From: Bradyrhizobium erythrophlei
GTDB lineage: Bacteria > Pseudomonadota > Alphaproteobacteria > Rhizobiales > Xanthobacteraceae
Direction: 5' to 3'
Assembly: GCA_900129675.1 (NCBI GenBank)
Contig: FSRD01000001.1
Location: 4,329,501-4,393,500, forward strand
DNA: 64,000 nt
Shown: in pieces, positions 26,102-35,970 of the stretch
Layout of the letters: every line of letters starts with the position of its first letter
Position numbering within the stretch: position 1 is the first letter of the stretch
Program-made: the position numbers and the translations under genes
The notes under the pieces: generated by a model
Told to the model about the DNA's origin: nothing
What the model saw: only the letters and a program-made list of their open reading frames with translations
The model's database searches: none

Positions 26102-27109
26102 TCACTCGGCCAAATGCGGCTGTTGAACGCTCGAACGCGGTTTCAGAAATTCGGCGAACGGACGCTCAAGCAATCGCCATGCCGAAACGCCTATCAAGGC
26201 CGAAAGAACCAGGCTCGCGACGAAGAACGACGCAGGAGTGAAATACGCCTTGAACTTCGCGATCGCGGAGATGGTGAGCGTATGCGTCAAGTAGATCGAA
26301 TAAGAGGCATCGCCGAGCACGGCAAGTGCAGGAGCAAGCGGGATGTTCCGGTTTTTTTCGATGATGACGGCTCCGGCGACGAGCAGGAGCGCAGGTATTC
26401 CCCAGACCGCGACACGGGGCGATTCGATCTCGAGCCGGGCTGAAACGAGAAATAGCAGCAGACCAGCCGCCAGCGAGATGTAACCCCAGCGGAGCTGCGG
26501 CAAGCGATCCTGCTCAAACATTCTGCCGAGCAGAATCCCCGCCGGAAACTCGAGCATGATCGGGTCGGTATAGAAAATCATCGGCGGGCTGTTGCCGGTG
26601 TAAATGCGGCCCACCAGAGTCAGGGCGAGAAACGCCGCGGCCACGAACAGCAGCCGCTTTGGGTTCTCGAGAAAGAGTGCCAGGGCAAATATGGCATAGA
26701 AGAACATCTCGTAGTTCAAAGTCCATCCCGGCACCACTACCGGCCATATCTCGTGATTGCTCGGAGATCGCATCGGGATGAAAAACAGCGAGGCGAGGGT
26801 GTGGCTGGCGCTTAGGACCAGCCGCGGAAACAGGGTCGGAAACAAGATCGCCGCGAAGACGAAGGAAAGCGTCACGAACCAGTACATCGGAACAATCCTG
26901 ACGATGCGGTTCAGAAGGAAATCTGCCGGCGTCTGCGGGCGGTAGGCAGTCACGGTCCACATGACGAATCCGCTGACGACGAAAAAGACGTCCACGCCTG
27001 CGCTGCCGATGACGAGCGTCCGTCCGTACGTGAAGCCTTGCGCGTGAAATGCCACGACACCGAAGGCCGAAAATGCTCTCAGATACTGCAGGGAGAGAAG
27101 CCTTGACAA
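26102..27109 (-). CDS. Acyltransferase-3 family membrane protein
   Basis: 335 residues if the TTG at 27109 is used, which has GGAG six bases upstream; the frame is open to 27274 but the extra part does not look like family sequence. About ten helices, with the family's N-terminal LQYLRAFSAFGVVAFH (basic residue plus His), VDVFFVVSGFVMW, PGWTLNYEMFFY and GDASYSIYLTH. These enzymes O-acetylate or O-succinylate sugars (compare ExoZ/ExoH). It is a paralogue of 33655-34785. It ends 38 bases from the convergent GT2 gene. Confidence 0.9.
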   Translation of the reverse strand: MSRLLSLQYLRAFSAFGVVAFHAQGFTYGRTLVIGSAGVDVFFVVSGFVMWTVTAYRPQTPADFLLNRIVRIVPMYWFVTLSFVFAAILFPTLFPRLVLSASHTLASLFFIPMRSPSNHEIWPVVVPGWTLNYEMFFYAIFALALFLENPKRLLFVAAAFLALTLVGRIYTGNSPPMIFYTDPIMLEFPAGILLGRMFEQDRLPQLRWGYISLAAGLLLFLVSARLEIESPRVAVWGIPALLLVAGAVIIEKNRNIPLAPALAVLGDASYSIYLTHTLTISAIAKFKAYFTPASFFVASLVLSALIGVSAWRLLERPFAEFLKPRSSVQQPHLAE

Positions 27110-27412
27110 CGCTGTCTCCAGTAGCCTTTTGCGACCGCCACTGTCGGAAAGGCGCACACAATGCTCCGTGCGGCGTCCTTGCATGCGCGGCCGCAGGTCC
27201 ATCGCATGGGTGAACTCGGCACGAATCGCGGCCGCCAGCTTCACGGCGTTCCGCGGAGCCTCCCATCTTCCCAACGGACTTCGTTGTTCGTGTGGACGCT
27301 ATGCGTTCTTTTTGCGCCGCGGGTTCCATCGTCAACCGGAGCTACATATCAATTGAGCTGCAGTTGTGCGAAAAGCGCGCGCTCGATCCACTTCGCACGG
27401 CGCGGTGATGGA

Positions 27413-28687
27413 TTATCGCGGCCTTGCGCGCTGAATCGGCCGGTGCGCCGGCTTTCCGACCAGTGTCAGCAACCAGACGATGAGCGCGAAGCTTGGTTTC
27501 AGCACAACTCCGACGCTGATCCAGCTGAACAGCAGATAGTTGCATATCTCCACGCGCAGCCGGCTCGAATACAATCTTTGCAGCAGAATGGCGAAGATCA
27601 GGCCAAATCCGAGCAGGCCGTACTCATAGATCAGCTTTGCCCAGGTCGGGTCGTTGACCTCATAGTTCATGCGGTACAGCTTGACGTCCCTCAGATAGCT
27701 GCCTGCGCCGTTGCCAAACCAGGTCGTGAGGGGGCCGACGTCGAAGCTGTGTCCGATCATTTCCATCGGCGCGACGAAGCGCGCATAAGCGCTGGTATTC
27801 GGCGTTTGAAACTCGGAAAGGCGGTCGAACCACAGGCCCAGGCCCGGAATATCCAGACTGTAAAGCAGGTAGAGCGCCAGGATCAGGCCGACGAGATAGA
27901 CGAAGAATAGCGGAATGCGAACGAGTGATCTCGGCATCAACAATCCGGCGGTGATCGCGAGCAGGCCGGAGCCCGAAAGTGAGCAAATCAATCCGGCCGC
28001 GAGGATGCCCATGATGCGCAGCCGCGCCCGCGACCCGAACTCGATGACGAGGGCGAGGGCGACGATGATCGAAAGATCCGCCGACTCGCGGAGGAAAAAA
28101 CCGTTTGCCTTGATAATTCCACCGCCCTCGCGAACGAAGGTGTAGTTCCCGGCGCCGCGAATGGCTTCGGGGAGGTTGAAGTAGATGTTGGTCAGAAGCG
28201 ACGACTTGGTGGCGTTGACCAGCACGATCTGCACGACCGCAACGGCGGCGATGATGGTTGCAGCCGAAACATAGGCGGACAGGATGTATTGGTGGACCGC
28301 CTCGGGCTCTGCCTTCAGCCGAATGGCGAACGGAGCATAGAGAACGAAAAGCAGCAGCAGCGACGTCCACGACGTCGACGATGTCGCGGTCAATGTCCCG
28401 AAACAGGCCAGCACCAATGCGACGATGAACAGGGCCAGAGACGGGAACCCAATCGAAGCGAAACCGCTGATCAACAGAAACGCCGTCACGGCGGCATAGC
28501 AGATGAGATCGGTCGATGCCGGGAACGCGTTGATGTTGTAGGCAATCTGCGACAGAAACAGGACGGAGATGATCGATGCCCATATGGCAAATCTCCCCGA
28601 CTTGCTGAGTTCGGTTTCCGAAGACGGTGACTGCGGGTGCGCGGTCCCAACCGGCGCCGCCAGGGGAACCTGAAACTCAAGAGTCAT
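27413..28687 (-). CDS. Second O-antigen polymerase/ligase-like membrane protein
   Basis: 424 residues, about eleven helices (IISVLFLSQIAYNINAF, FPSLALFIVALVLACF and others). The large loop near residue 310 has WFGNGAGSYLRD followed by WAKLIYEYGLLGFG, the polymerase-like N/GxGxGS...E.G pattern. It differs clearly from the polymerase at 10583-12037. It is preceded by a GT4 gene with an 84-base gap on the same strand, suggesting it polymerises the unit made by this cassette. Confidence 0.8.
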   Translation of the reverse strand: MTLEFQVPLAAPVGTAHPQSPSSETELSKSGRFAIWASIISVLFLSQIAYNINAFPASTDLICYAAVTAFLLISGFASIGFPSLALFIVALVLACFGTLTATSSTSWTSLLLLFVLYAPFAIRLKAEPEAVHQYILSAYVSAATIIAAVAVVQIVLVNATKSSLLTNIYFNLPEAIRGAGNYTFVREGGGIIKANGFFLRESADLSIIVALALVIEFGSRARLRIMGILAAGLICSLSGSGLLAITAGLLMPRSLVRIPLFFVYLVGLILALYLLYSLDIPGLGLWFDRLSEFQTPNTSAYARFVAPMEMIGHSFDVGPLTTWFGNGAGSYLRDVKLYRMNYEVNDPTWAKLIYEYGLLGFGLIFAILLQRLYSSRLRVEICNYLLFSWISVGVVLKPSFALIVWLLTLVGKPAHRPIQRARPR

Positions 28688-28771
28688 TGCGGCCTTGACC
28701 TCGGTGGATCACGAGCACGCTAGCACAATTGATCAGCTGGAATCGATCGATGTGCGGTTCCAATCAAGATG

Positions 28772-29950
28772 TCAGTCCTTCCGAAACAGGATATCACGAA
28801 GGCGCTCGGTTCCATGCTCGAGCCCGAACCGGTTCGACATCAGTTCAAACAGCCTGGTCTGGTTGCGGTTAAGGGCGGGGAGGTCGTCGATGCCGTCGAT
28901 GATGGCATTTGCAAGGCCTTCCATGGTGTCGGCGAGATACATCGCCGACTGCTCATCGGCCGTGGTGCCATCGACCGCCATTCGAAGTCCGAATACGGGA
29001 AGCCTCGCGAAGGCGTAATCCAGCAGTTTCAGCTTGAAACCCCCGCCGAGCGTCTCCGCAACCAGTCCGCCGCGCGATTTCGCAAGCACGCCAGCGAGAT
29101 CGGCGACCGGGCCATGGAACACCAGATTCGGTCGTTCATGGGCATAGCGGGCCTTGATGTCCTCCGGAACGTTTCCGACGACGTCGAGCGTGACGTTCTT
29201 GCTCTTCAAAGCCGGAAGCAGCGTGCCGACGATGTGCTCGAGATTGCGCTGCTTTGCGACCCATTCGAACGAGCCGAGCAGCAGGATGGACCTCGGCCGG
29301 GCCGGCTCGATGCGATCGCTCGGCGCGATTGTTCCGAGATAGATCGGCGGTACCACGAAGGTGGTCTTGCCGGACGGCGCAAAGTAGGTCGCGTCCGCCT
29401 CGGTGATGCAGAGAATGCTGTCTGCGGCGTCGACGATGCGTCGCTCCAGTCGCCGGTACTTTTCGGCATCCCAGCGCATGATAGACCGGCGCAACGGGTT
29501 GGCGAAGTCTTTCGCGATTTCGGGCCTGATCTTTCCCTCGGCATTATGCGCCACGTAGCAGATCGAGGCCCGCTTCCGTTGCTGCAATACCGTCGGCAGG
29601 AACGCAGCGGAGCGCGCGTGATCGAACACGATCCAGTCCCAGTGTTGATCCAACAGTTCGGCCAGGGCCGTCCCGATCGAAGGCGGGGCAAGACTGTAGG
29701 CATCTCGTGGCAACGATGTAAGCAGACTCAGGAGTCCGAACCGCCGTGGCCATGGCGCCTCCGTGAAGGCCGTGCGCGGCAAGCGGAGCAGGCGGTCCTC
29801 GATCGGCCGGTTCTCGCGTCGCGTGCCGACGACCGTTACGGTAGCCCGTTCGGTTCTTGACAGCGCTGTGAGCATTCCCGCGGAATAGAGCGCGTCGCCG
29901 CTAAAGAGCGGCGATGGGACGCGGCCGGCGATCCAGAGAATCTTCTTCAT
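28772..29950 (-). CDS. Glycosyltransferase, GT4/GT1-like (GT-B fold)
   Basis: 392 residues. The N-terminal domain begins KKILWIAGRVPSPLFSGDAL. The C-terminal nucleotide-binding domain has ILLLGSFEWVAKQRN, LDVVGNVPE and a late FKLKLLDYAFARLPVFG, matching the E/K-x7-E region of retaining GT4 enzymes, though the first glutamate is replaced here (GGGFKLKLLDY). No signal or membrane helix, so it should act on the cytoplasmic face. It follows the GT25 gene by 69 bases on the same strand. Confidence 0.85.
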   Translation of the reverse strand: MKKILWIAGRVPSPLFSGDALYSAGMLTALSRTERATVTVVGTRRENRPIEDRLLRLPRTAFTEAPWPRRFGLLSLLTSLPRDAYSLAPPSIGTALAELLDQHWDWIVFDHARSAAFLPTVLQQRKRASICYVAHNAEGKIRPEIAKDFANPLRRSIMRWDAEKYRRLERRIVDAADSILCITEADATYFAPSGKTTFVVPPIYLGTIAPSDRIEPARPRSILLLGSFEWVAKQRNLEHIVGTLLPALKSKNVTLDVVGNVPEDIKARYAHERPNLVFHGPVADLAGVLAKSRGGLVAETLGGGFKLKLLDYAFARLPVFGLRMAVDGTTADEQSAMYLADTMEGLANAIIDGIDDLPALNRNQTRLFELMSNRFGLEHGTERLRDILFRKD

Positions 29951-30019
29951 CGCTCGATCTCGAAAGAGAAGGCTCAGAACAGAATTCCGACGCCGAAAGT
30001 GCGCATCGGCGACCTGGGA

Positions 30020-30829
30020 TCAGGCGACGGATGGAGATTTCGTTCCAAGCAAACGTCGCTTCACCAGGAGCTTTGCAACGTAGGCGATCCGCTTCGCGCC
30101 GCGACCGATCGAGGCAAGCCCCTGACGAAACCGCTCCGCGGGCTGCAACGGGGGGGCATCGAGGCTGCGCAACTCGATGCTGCTTTCATAGGCTGCCTGA
30201 GTGACGAGAAACGGTTGGGTCTCTGCAAAATCAATCCCGTGCCGATCGTAATAGACGAGCTTGTGGTCAAGTGGCCGGTCGGCGACCGAAAGCGCCCTTA
30301 TGAGTTCCATTGCGCCCTTTCGGGTGACGGCATAGGCGGCGGATCCCAGCGCAGGCTTCAGGGGAACGACGAGCTGGGCTGTTTCGCCCTTGACGAGCGA
30401 GATGCTCGACTTGGACGTGTGCGCATAGTGAATGCCTTCGAATTTCACGATATCGGTCTTCATCAGGAAGTGCGGCAGATCGCGTCGGTAGAAGTTCTGA
30501 AAACGTTCGCCGAACGCGGCGTCGTCCTCGAAGATGACCGCCATCGGCAGGTTTTGCCGCACGATGCGTTTCAGCGCGGCAATGTGCGACAGATAGCAGC
30601 CGATTTCCCCTGCCTTCATCGGGCGATTGGCGGGAGCGAAATGGAATTCGCGGCGGATCACCCGACGAATAAGCGTCATCCGTTTCTTGGCGTCGATTGC
30701 GGGAATTCTTTCATAGGGGACTCCGAGCCGCGTCAGCGCACTCGAAATGTCCTGCCATCGCGCGACGTCTCGATCAAGATTGATGACGAAGGCAGGTATT
30801 GTTGCGTCGGTTGCCACGAACTCTCTCAC
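30020..30829 (-). CDS. Glycosyltransferase family 25
   Basis: 269 residues. Motifs: AFVINLDRDVARW near the N-terminus, ERIPAIDAK, GEIGCYLSHI and AVIFEDDAAFG, all typical of GT25 (LPS galactosyltransferases such as LgtB/LpsA). GTG 30829 is given; a GTG four codons later has a better ribosome site. It is the first gene of a minus-strand run leading to the GT4 and polymerase genes. Confidence 0.88.
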   Translation of the reverse strand: MREFVATDATIPAFVINLDRDVARWQDISSALTRLGVPYERIPAIDAKKRMTLIRRVIRREFHFAPANRPMKAGEIGCYLSHIAALKRIVRQNLPMAVIFEDDAAFGERFQNFYRRDLPHFLMKTDIVKFEGIHYAHTSKSSISLVKGETAQLVVPLKPALGSAAYAVTRKGAMELIRALSVADRPLDHKLVYYDRHGIDFAETQPFLVTQAAYESSIELRSLDAPPLQPAERFRQGLASIGRGAKRIAYVAKLLVKRRLLGTKSPSVA

Positions 30830-31118
30830 ATTTGATTTGCCGCTTGCACAGGGCGAGGGGCGCTGCCGTAAATATCGTCATTCTCCGGACACATATTCGG
30901 CAGCCCGACCACATCATCGCCAAGCTTGATGTGTTTTATCCGACGCCAATTCCCCGTCCTCGTCCATTTCGTCAACGTGAATGGCCGATCATCGGGAAAT
31001 CCCTGGAGTGCGAGGCTAACCTGTCCTACCGATGCAAGGCTGTCAACTTGACCGAGACTTGTTGGTGACGTCAGTAGTCCCTGCCATCCAACCTACACCC
31101 GCTCAGAAGGCTCGCTGA

Positions 31119-32477
31119 ATGATCCTCACCGAGATTTGCAAACGTGTTCTCCTGACACTGACGATTCTCACGGCCGCTTCGACGTCCGCGCGGTCGGCGG
31201 GATGGGAACTGGTGTTTTCTGACGAGTTCAACGGCGACAAGCTCGATCGAACCAAGTGGGCGACGCGTTATCTCTACCAGAACGAAACGATGGATCATTT
31301 CAACGACGAGAATCAGCGCTACCGCGACGGCCACGTCGTGGCGGACGGCGTGCTCAACCTGATCGCAAAGAAGATGCCCGGATCGGTCAGTCTGTACGAA
31401 TCCGCGATGATCCGCAGCCATCGAACATTCTATTACGGATATTACGAGGCGCGCGTGTTCCTGCCCAACGCAAAGGGAGTCTGGCCGGCGTTCTGGCTCG
31501 AGGCCGACTACGATATCGACGGCAAGACCTGGCATCCGCCGGAGATCGACATCTTCGAGTTTGTCATCAACGGCGTTGAGGACAAGGCGAACTCGCTGCA
31601 TTCGAATGTGGTGGGACCCTGGAGTCCCCAGCAATACACCTATGTCGATCGCTCCTTCGAGCTCAAGTTCCAGAACATGTATGGAAGCGAGGACCTCAAT
31701 CAGGGCTGGCACACTGTTGGCTTCGTGTGGGCGCCCGACAAAATTTCGATGTTCTGGGACGGCAAGCTGATGTACACGCGCAACTACCAGTGGCTGCGCA
31801 GCGACGGAAAGCTCGGTCCGCCGGCGCATGTCGACCTCAACTTCGCCGTCGGCGGCAGCAAATGGGCGGGCCGCCATGGCATTGATGAAGCCGCGTTTCC
31901 GCAGACCTTCAAGATCGACTATCTCCGCGTTTGTCAGTACACGACCTCCGAACGCGGCGGCCGGCAGTGCGGCCCGAGCGAATTGACGCCGGATCCGAAG
32001 CAATTTGGCTATTCCGCGCCGCTCAACGACATGGCGAAGCCGGCATTCCTGGGCGTCAGCAAGGTGGTGGCGGGCAAGCGGCCCAACGCAGGTGTCCTCG
32101 CGTTAAGCACCAGCGACAGGCTTGACGTCGAAATTCCGCTCAAAATCCCGGAAGACTATCCGTCCGATCGGACGCTTCAGCTGACCGTTTACGACAAGGC
32201 GACGGGCGCCATTGTAGGGTCCGCCAATACCAAGCTGCAGGTCGAGGCCGGCAAGAAGCGAGCCGACGGCTCCACCATCGCCGTGGCCTCCCTGCCTGCC
32301 GTGCAGCGTCCCGGAAATTACATTCTGTTCGGCAGGCTGACCGCTGACGTGCCCAACGGCAGCGGAGCAAAGCAGGTGCTGCCCAGTCCGGTGACGTGCA
32401 GCACGGATGTCGTTCAGCCGGCCAAAGCCACGGTGTGCAAGCTACTTTATCTGGACGTGCAGGCGCAGTCGCATTGA
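31119..32477 (+). CDS. Secreted GH16 beta-glycanase (ExoK-like) with C-terminal beta domain
   Basis: 452 residues with a Sec signal (VLLTLTILTAASTSARSAG, cleavage near 28). The GH16 domain covers ~30-270: LVFSDEFNGDKLD, GVWPAFWLEAD, catalytic EIDIFE (Glu142, Asp144, Glu147) and WAPDKISMFWDGKLMYT. Retaining endo-beta-glycanases of this family cut nascent EPS in Rhizobium (ExoK). Residues ~290-452 form a separate beta-rich part (DYPSDRTLQLTVYDKATG) I cannot assign; it may bind carbohydrate. It is a stand-alone transcription unit. Confidence 0.92.
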   Translation: MILTEICKRVLLTLTILTAASTSARSAGWELVFSDEFNGDKLDRTKWATRYLYQNETMDHFNDENQRYRDGHVVADGVLNLIAKKMPGSVSLYESAMIRSHRTFYYGYYEARVFLPNAKGVWPAFWLEADYDIDGKTWHPPEIDIFEFVINGVEDKANSLHSNVVGPWSPQQYTYVDRSFELKFQNMYGSEDLNQGWHTVGFVWAPDKISMFWDGKLMYTRNYQWLRSDGKLGPPAHVDLNFAVGGSKWAGRHGIDEAAFPQTFKIDYLRVCQYTTSERGGRQCGPSELTPDPKQFGYSAPLNDMAKPAFLGVSKVVAGKRPNAGVLALSTSDRLDVEIPLKIPEDYPSDRTLQLTVYDKATGAIVGSANTKLQVEAGKKRADGSTIAVASLPAVQRPGNYILFGRLTADVPNGSGAKQVLPSPVTCSTDVVQPAKATVCKLLYLDVQAQSH

Positions 32478-32550
32478 GGCAGCCCGGCGCGGCGGGGTTG
32501 ATCGCGCTCTTATCCAGGCGAACCGATATTTCGGCGGCATGGGAGGTTCA

Positions 32551-33357
32551 CTATGCGGGATCTGCTCCGAAAAACTCACGTCGCAGCTTCGGCGTAATGA
32601 GTCTCAGCGAAAGTGCGGTCTTGATGAAACGAAGCGGATTGGCGAGCGTCGCTTTCTTGAAGAAAGTTGCCATCAGCCCGGTCGAGCTGCTGTGGGAGCC
32701 CGGATGTCCGACGCGATATATCGCGCCGAAGAATGGGAGGGCCTTCAGCGGGGCTCCCGCTGCGGCCAGATCCTGAGCGACGGCTATATGGCTGCCAAGC
32801 ATGCGCTTCATGTAGTCGTCTGCATCGATTCTCCCGAGCCTCTCCAGATCGTAAAGCCGGGCATTGATAATGTGGGAGGTGCCGCAAAGCATGAAGAACT
32901 TTGAGATGGCACCGAGCAGCAGGTTGCCTTCACTCCACATGTAGCCTCGGTCGATGTACCATCCATTTTCGTCGGGATGCCTGGCGACGTAGTCGGCGAG
33001 CCTGGAACTAACAAAATCGTCGTCATCGACGATCATGAAAAAGGTGGCGTTCCGTGCCGCCAGCATTCCTGCGCGCACGCGGCGTCCCTTATCGATGCGG
33101 ACGAAGTCCCGGAAAACCTCGACGTCGTCTGCGGCATTGCGTTCGTGCTTCGGGTTCGGCGCAAAATCGACACGTTCAACCGAAAAACCTTTCGGCAGGG
33201 CGGGCAAGTCCGCACCGCTATTCGCCACAATGATGGCTTGCCAGCGGTCACTATTCTGACCCGAGATCGATGTTATGGTTTGCGCAAGCCGCGCCTTGAG
33301 GGCGTCCCAGTTCTTGGAATTTGCCGGATGGCGAACCGGTATGATGAAGGTCAACAT
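32551..33357 (-). CDS. Glycosyltransferase (GT2/GT-A-like)
   Basis: 268 residues from ATG 33357 (LTFIIPVRHPANSKNW); the frame is open to 33480, but the extra part is unlike the family. It has AIIVANSGADLPALP, the DxD-type MIVDDDDFVS and SEGNLLLGAISKFF. The layout is that of small GT-A enzymes that accept one nucleotide sugar. It is convergent with the GH16 gene, 73 bases away. The acceptor is unknown. Confidence 0.78.
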   Translation of the reverse strand: MLTFIIPVRHPANSKNWDALKARLAQTITSISGQNSDRWQAIIVANSGADLPALPKGFSVERVDFAPNPKHERNAADDVEVFRDFVRIDKGRRVRAGMLAARNATFFMIVDDDDFVSSRLADYVARHPDENGWYIDRGYMWSEGNLLLGAISKFFMLCGTSHIINARLYDLERLGRIDADDYMKRMLGSHIAVAQDLAAAGAPLKALPFFGAIYRVGHPGSHSSSTGLMATFFKKATLANPLRFIKTALSLRLITPKLRREFFGADPA

Positions 33358-33654
33358 GAAGTGCCTCGCATGGACGTCGTGGGCTGCTGCGCATAGCGCG
33401 ATGGCTCCCGCAAGACAGCATGCGCGATTGGCCCGCCAGATGCATAGCACCAAGTTACGGCTGCCGCTCGGATTGTTCATCGCGGCGGCATGAACTCTCA
33501 GCGAAAAGTTTGTGGCAAAGCTATGAAGCGGAGTTCCACTTGCCCTTGCGACGGATCGTTGTGCAACCGTGACGATCTCCGGCCTGTTTCGGACCTATCC
33601 GGTTATTTGCTGACGGGTTCAGCGCGCTTTCTCTCTTTTTGAATGTGACAACAG

Positions 33655-34785
33655 ATGACTCCTGGAACCGCGCTGGATCAAAAAACAGCTACGCAGCTCT
33701 TGACCATCCAGTATCTGCGCGGCATCGCGTCCGTGATGGTGGTCCTGCACCACATCAGAAATCCCTGGCCGAATCTGTACAACCCGCTCCAAACGTTCGA
33801 CATGGGCGAGGCCGGGGTCGATATCTTTTTCATCATCAGTGGCGTGGTGATGTACGTTTCGTCACGGGTCGAGGCGCCTGCAGTTTTTGTCGGATTGCGG
33901 CTCATTCGGGTCGCGCCGCTGTACTGGATCCTGACGCTCTGCGCGGCCAGTCTCCTTCTGCTGTTCGGTGCCGCCAGGCCCGGCATCACGCTCGTGAACG
34001 ACGTGATTCGTTCCGCGCTGTTCATTCCACACCACAGCTCGATTTTTGTGGGCACGATCTGGCCGGTGTTGAACCCGGGCTGGACCCTGTATTTCGAAAT
34101 GTTCTTCTACCTGATCTTTGCGATTGGCCTTTTTTTTCGCAAACCGCTGCTAGTCCCGCTTTGTCTGATTCCCCTGCTCGCTGTGCTCGGACAGCTTGTC
34201 TCCGCCGATGAATCGATCTTTCACACCTATACGCACCCGCTATTGATGTATACGCATCCCCTGATGCTGGAATTTGCCGCCGGCATCGTGTTGGGATGGT
34301 TGTTCCTGAACGGGAATATTCCCAACGTCTGGCTGCTTTTGCCGGCAGGCGTTTTGGCGTTGTTCGCGGCACATATTCTGCGCTTTCCGAACCTGTTTCT
34401 GCAAAATGGATTGTGCGCGGCGTTGATAATGATCGGCGCGGTCGCCACCGAGCGATCATTCAAGATTCCCGAAATTCGCTGGCTGCGGTTGCTGGGGGAT
34501 GCGAGCTATTCGATCTATCTGACGCACGCGTTGACGCTTTTCGTGTTTCGCCGGGTCTTTCTTCGGCTGCCATTGGAAGGCGCTCTGCAGTTTGCGTTGT
34601 TCGCGATTCTCGCCGCAACAGCCTCGTTGCTGGTTGGATTTTTCGTCTACTTCAAGATCGAGCTTCCCATGACGCGTCGGCTGCGCTCGCGATTCCTGGC
34701 GACCTTCGCGGCTAAGCGCAGAGTTTCAGGCCAGCGATCGAGCGAGACCGGCTCCTCTGTTCCCGTAGGCCCGGTCGGCGGGTGA
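33655..34785 (+). CDS. Acyltransferase-3 family membrane protein (second copy)
   Basis: 376 residues, about ten helices. Family blocks: IQYLRGIASVMVVLHH, VDIFFIISGVVMY, NPGWTLYFEMFFYLI, LMLEFAAGIVLGWL and GDASYSIYLTHALTLF. It is clearly related to 26102-27109 and would add an acyl group (acetyl or succinyl type) to a periplasmic or lipid-linked sugar. An in-frame 21-base duplication gives YTHPLLM-YTHPLML at residues 192-205, where the paralogue has a single copy. Confidence 0.9.
   Translation: MTPGTALDQKTATQLLTIQYLRGIASVMVVLHHIRNPWPNLYNPLQTFDMGEAGVDIFFIISGVVMYVSSRVEAPAVFVGLRLIRVAPLYWILTLCAASLLLLFGAARPGITLVNDVIRSALFIPHHSSIFVGTIWPVLNPGWTLYFEMFFYLIFAIGLFFRKPLLVPLCLIPLLAVLGQLVSADESIFHTYTHPLLMYTHPLMLEFAAGIVLGWLFLNGNIPNVWLLLPAGVLALFAAHILRFPNLFLQNGLCAALIMIGAVATERSFKIPEIRWLRLLGDASYSIYLTHALTLFVFRRVFLRLPLEGALQFALFAILAATASLLVGFFVYFKIELPMTRRLRSRFLATFAAKRRVSGQRSSETGSSVPVGPVGG
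34228..34269 (+). repeat. In-frame 21-base tandem duplication within the acyltransferase gene
   Basis: TATACGCACCCGCTATTGATG (34228-34248) is repeated with three mismatches before the last codon (34249-34269). It adds seven residues in the segment before the conserved LEFAAG helix. Confidence 0.7.
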
Positions 34786-35061
34786 TCAAATATGCGAGCG
34801 CTCATGTCTATTTGCCTTACTGACGGACCAGGTCATGCATGCGCATAACGCAGACGCGCTCTGCAATAAAGCAGCCGCTGAAGTTCCGGATTTTGGGACC
34901 TCCTTGAACCCTCGTGGCGTTAAGCGGCCAGCGGTCTATTGCGAGAATCCTGCTTATCGGAACCGACAACTCTTATTACTATCCTTCCACCCAATGTTGT
35001 CGGGTTCGCTGAATCTTGCGCTCATCAGTGCGATGGCGTGGTCATACCGGACGACAAGAAG

Positions 35062-35970
35062 ATGAATATTGCCTACCTCATTCTTGCCCACCAGCATCCC
35101 GAGCAGCTTTCTCGGCTAGTTCGTCAGCTGCAGACGCCTGCTGCGGACATGTTTGTACATGTCGACGCAAAGGTAAACATTGGTCCGTTCATGCGGGCGG
35201 TCGGATCCCACGTCAAGTTTACGGAAAAGCGAATCCCCGTTTATTGGGCTGACTATTCCCAAGTCGATGCAGTCCTCCTCCTGATTGAAACAGCCTTGGC
35301 GGTGCCCCGCAATTACGACTATTTCGTTCTGCTCAGCGGTGTCGACTATCCGCTGCGTTCGGCAGCAGAGATCGAGGACTTCTTCCTGCGAAACAAGGGC
35401 CTTGAATTCATCAATTGGGTGGCAATGCCTTCGACGCTAGTAGCAAAGCCCCTGTCGCGGCTAACCGACTATAAGCGCCGTCCCGGACTGCTCGGCTGGA
35501 TTATCGGTAGAGTTCGCCAGTTGCTCGCCAAACTTCATGTCATCCCTCGAGAGCGTGACTACAGGGTATATCTGGGTAACCTTGCGCCTTATGGAGGGAG
35601 TACGTGGTGGGCTCTTACGCGCGATGCGTGCGACTACATCCAAAAATTCGCTGTAGGCAATCCCAGGCTCATGCGGTTTTTTGAAAATACCTCTTCGCCG
35701 GATGAAATGGTCTTCCAAACCATCCTTGCGAATTCGCCGTTCCGGTCAAGCATGCGCCGTAACATAACCTATACAGATTGGAGCAAAGGGGGAAATAGTC
35801 CGTCCCCTATCCGCGACCAGCACGTGGCGATGTTCCGCGCCAATCCGATCGTGAGGGCGGAAGAAGGTGCTTATGTTGCTGGCGAGTTCCTTTTTTGCCG
35901 CAAGGTCATGGACGCCGCCACCTCGGATCAGCTTGCGGTCATGATCCAGCAACGCAACGCCGTTACCTAA
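35062..35970 (+). CDS. Core-2/I-branching-type glycosyltransferase (GT14)
   Basis: 302 residues from ATG 35062 (MNIAYLILAHQHPEQLSRLV), the usual start of bacterial GT14 proteins. Seen: FVHVDAKVNIGPF, PVYWADYSQVDAVLLLIE, YFVLLSGVDYPLRS and the acidic SSPDEMVFQTIL. The family uses UDP-GlcNAc or UDP-xylose to make beta-1,6 or related branches, so this enzyme may add a side sugar. The sequence is visibly less GC-rich than its neighbours, perhaps a later acquisition. Confidence 0.88.
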   Translation: MNIAYLILAHQHPEQLSRLVRQLQTPAADMFVHVDAKVNIGPFMRAVGSHVKFTEKRIPVYWADYSQVDAVLLLIETALAVPRNYDYFVLLSGVDYPLRSAAEIEDFFLRNKGLEFINWVAMPSTLVAKPLSRLTDYKRRPGLLGWIIGRVRQLLAKLHVIPRERDYRVYLGNLAPYGGSTWWALTRDACDYIQKFAVGNPRLMRFFENTSSPDEMVFQTILANSPFRSSMRRNITYTDWSKGGNSPSPIRDQHVAMFRANPIVRAEEGAYVAGEFLFCRKVMDAATSDQLAVMIQQRNAVT

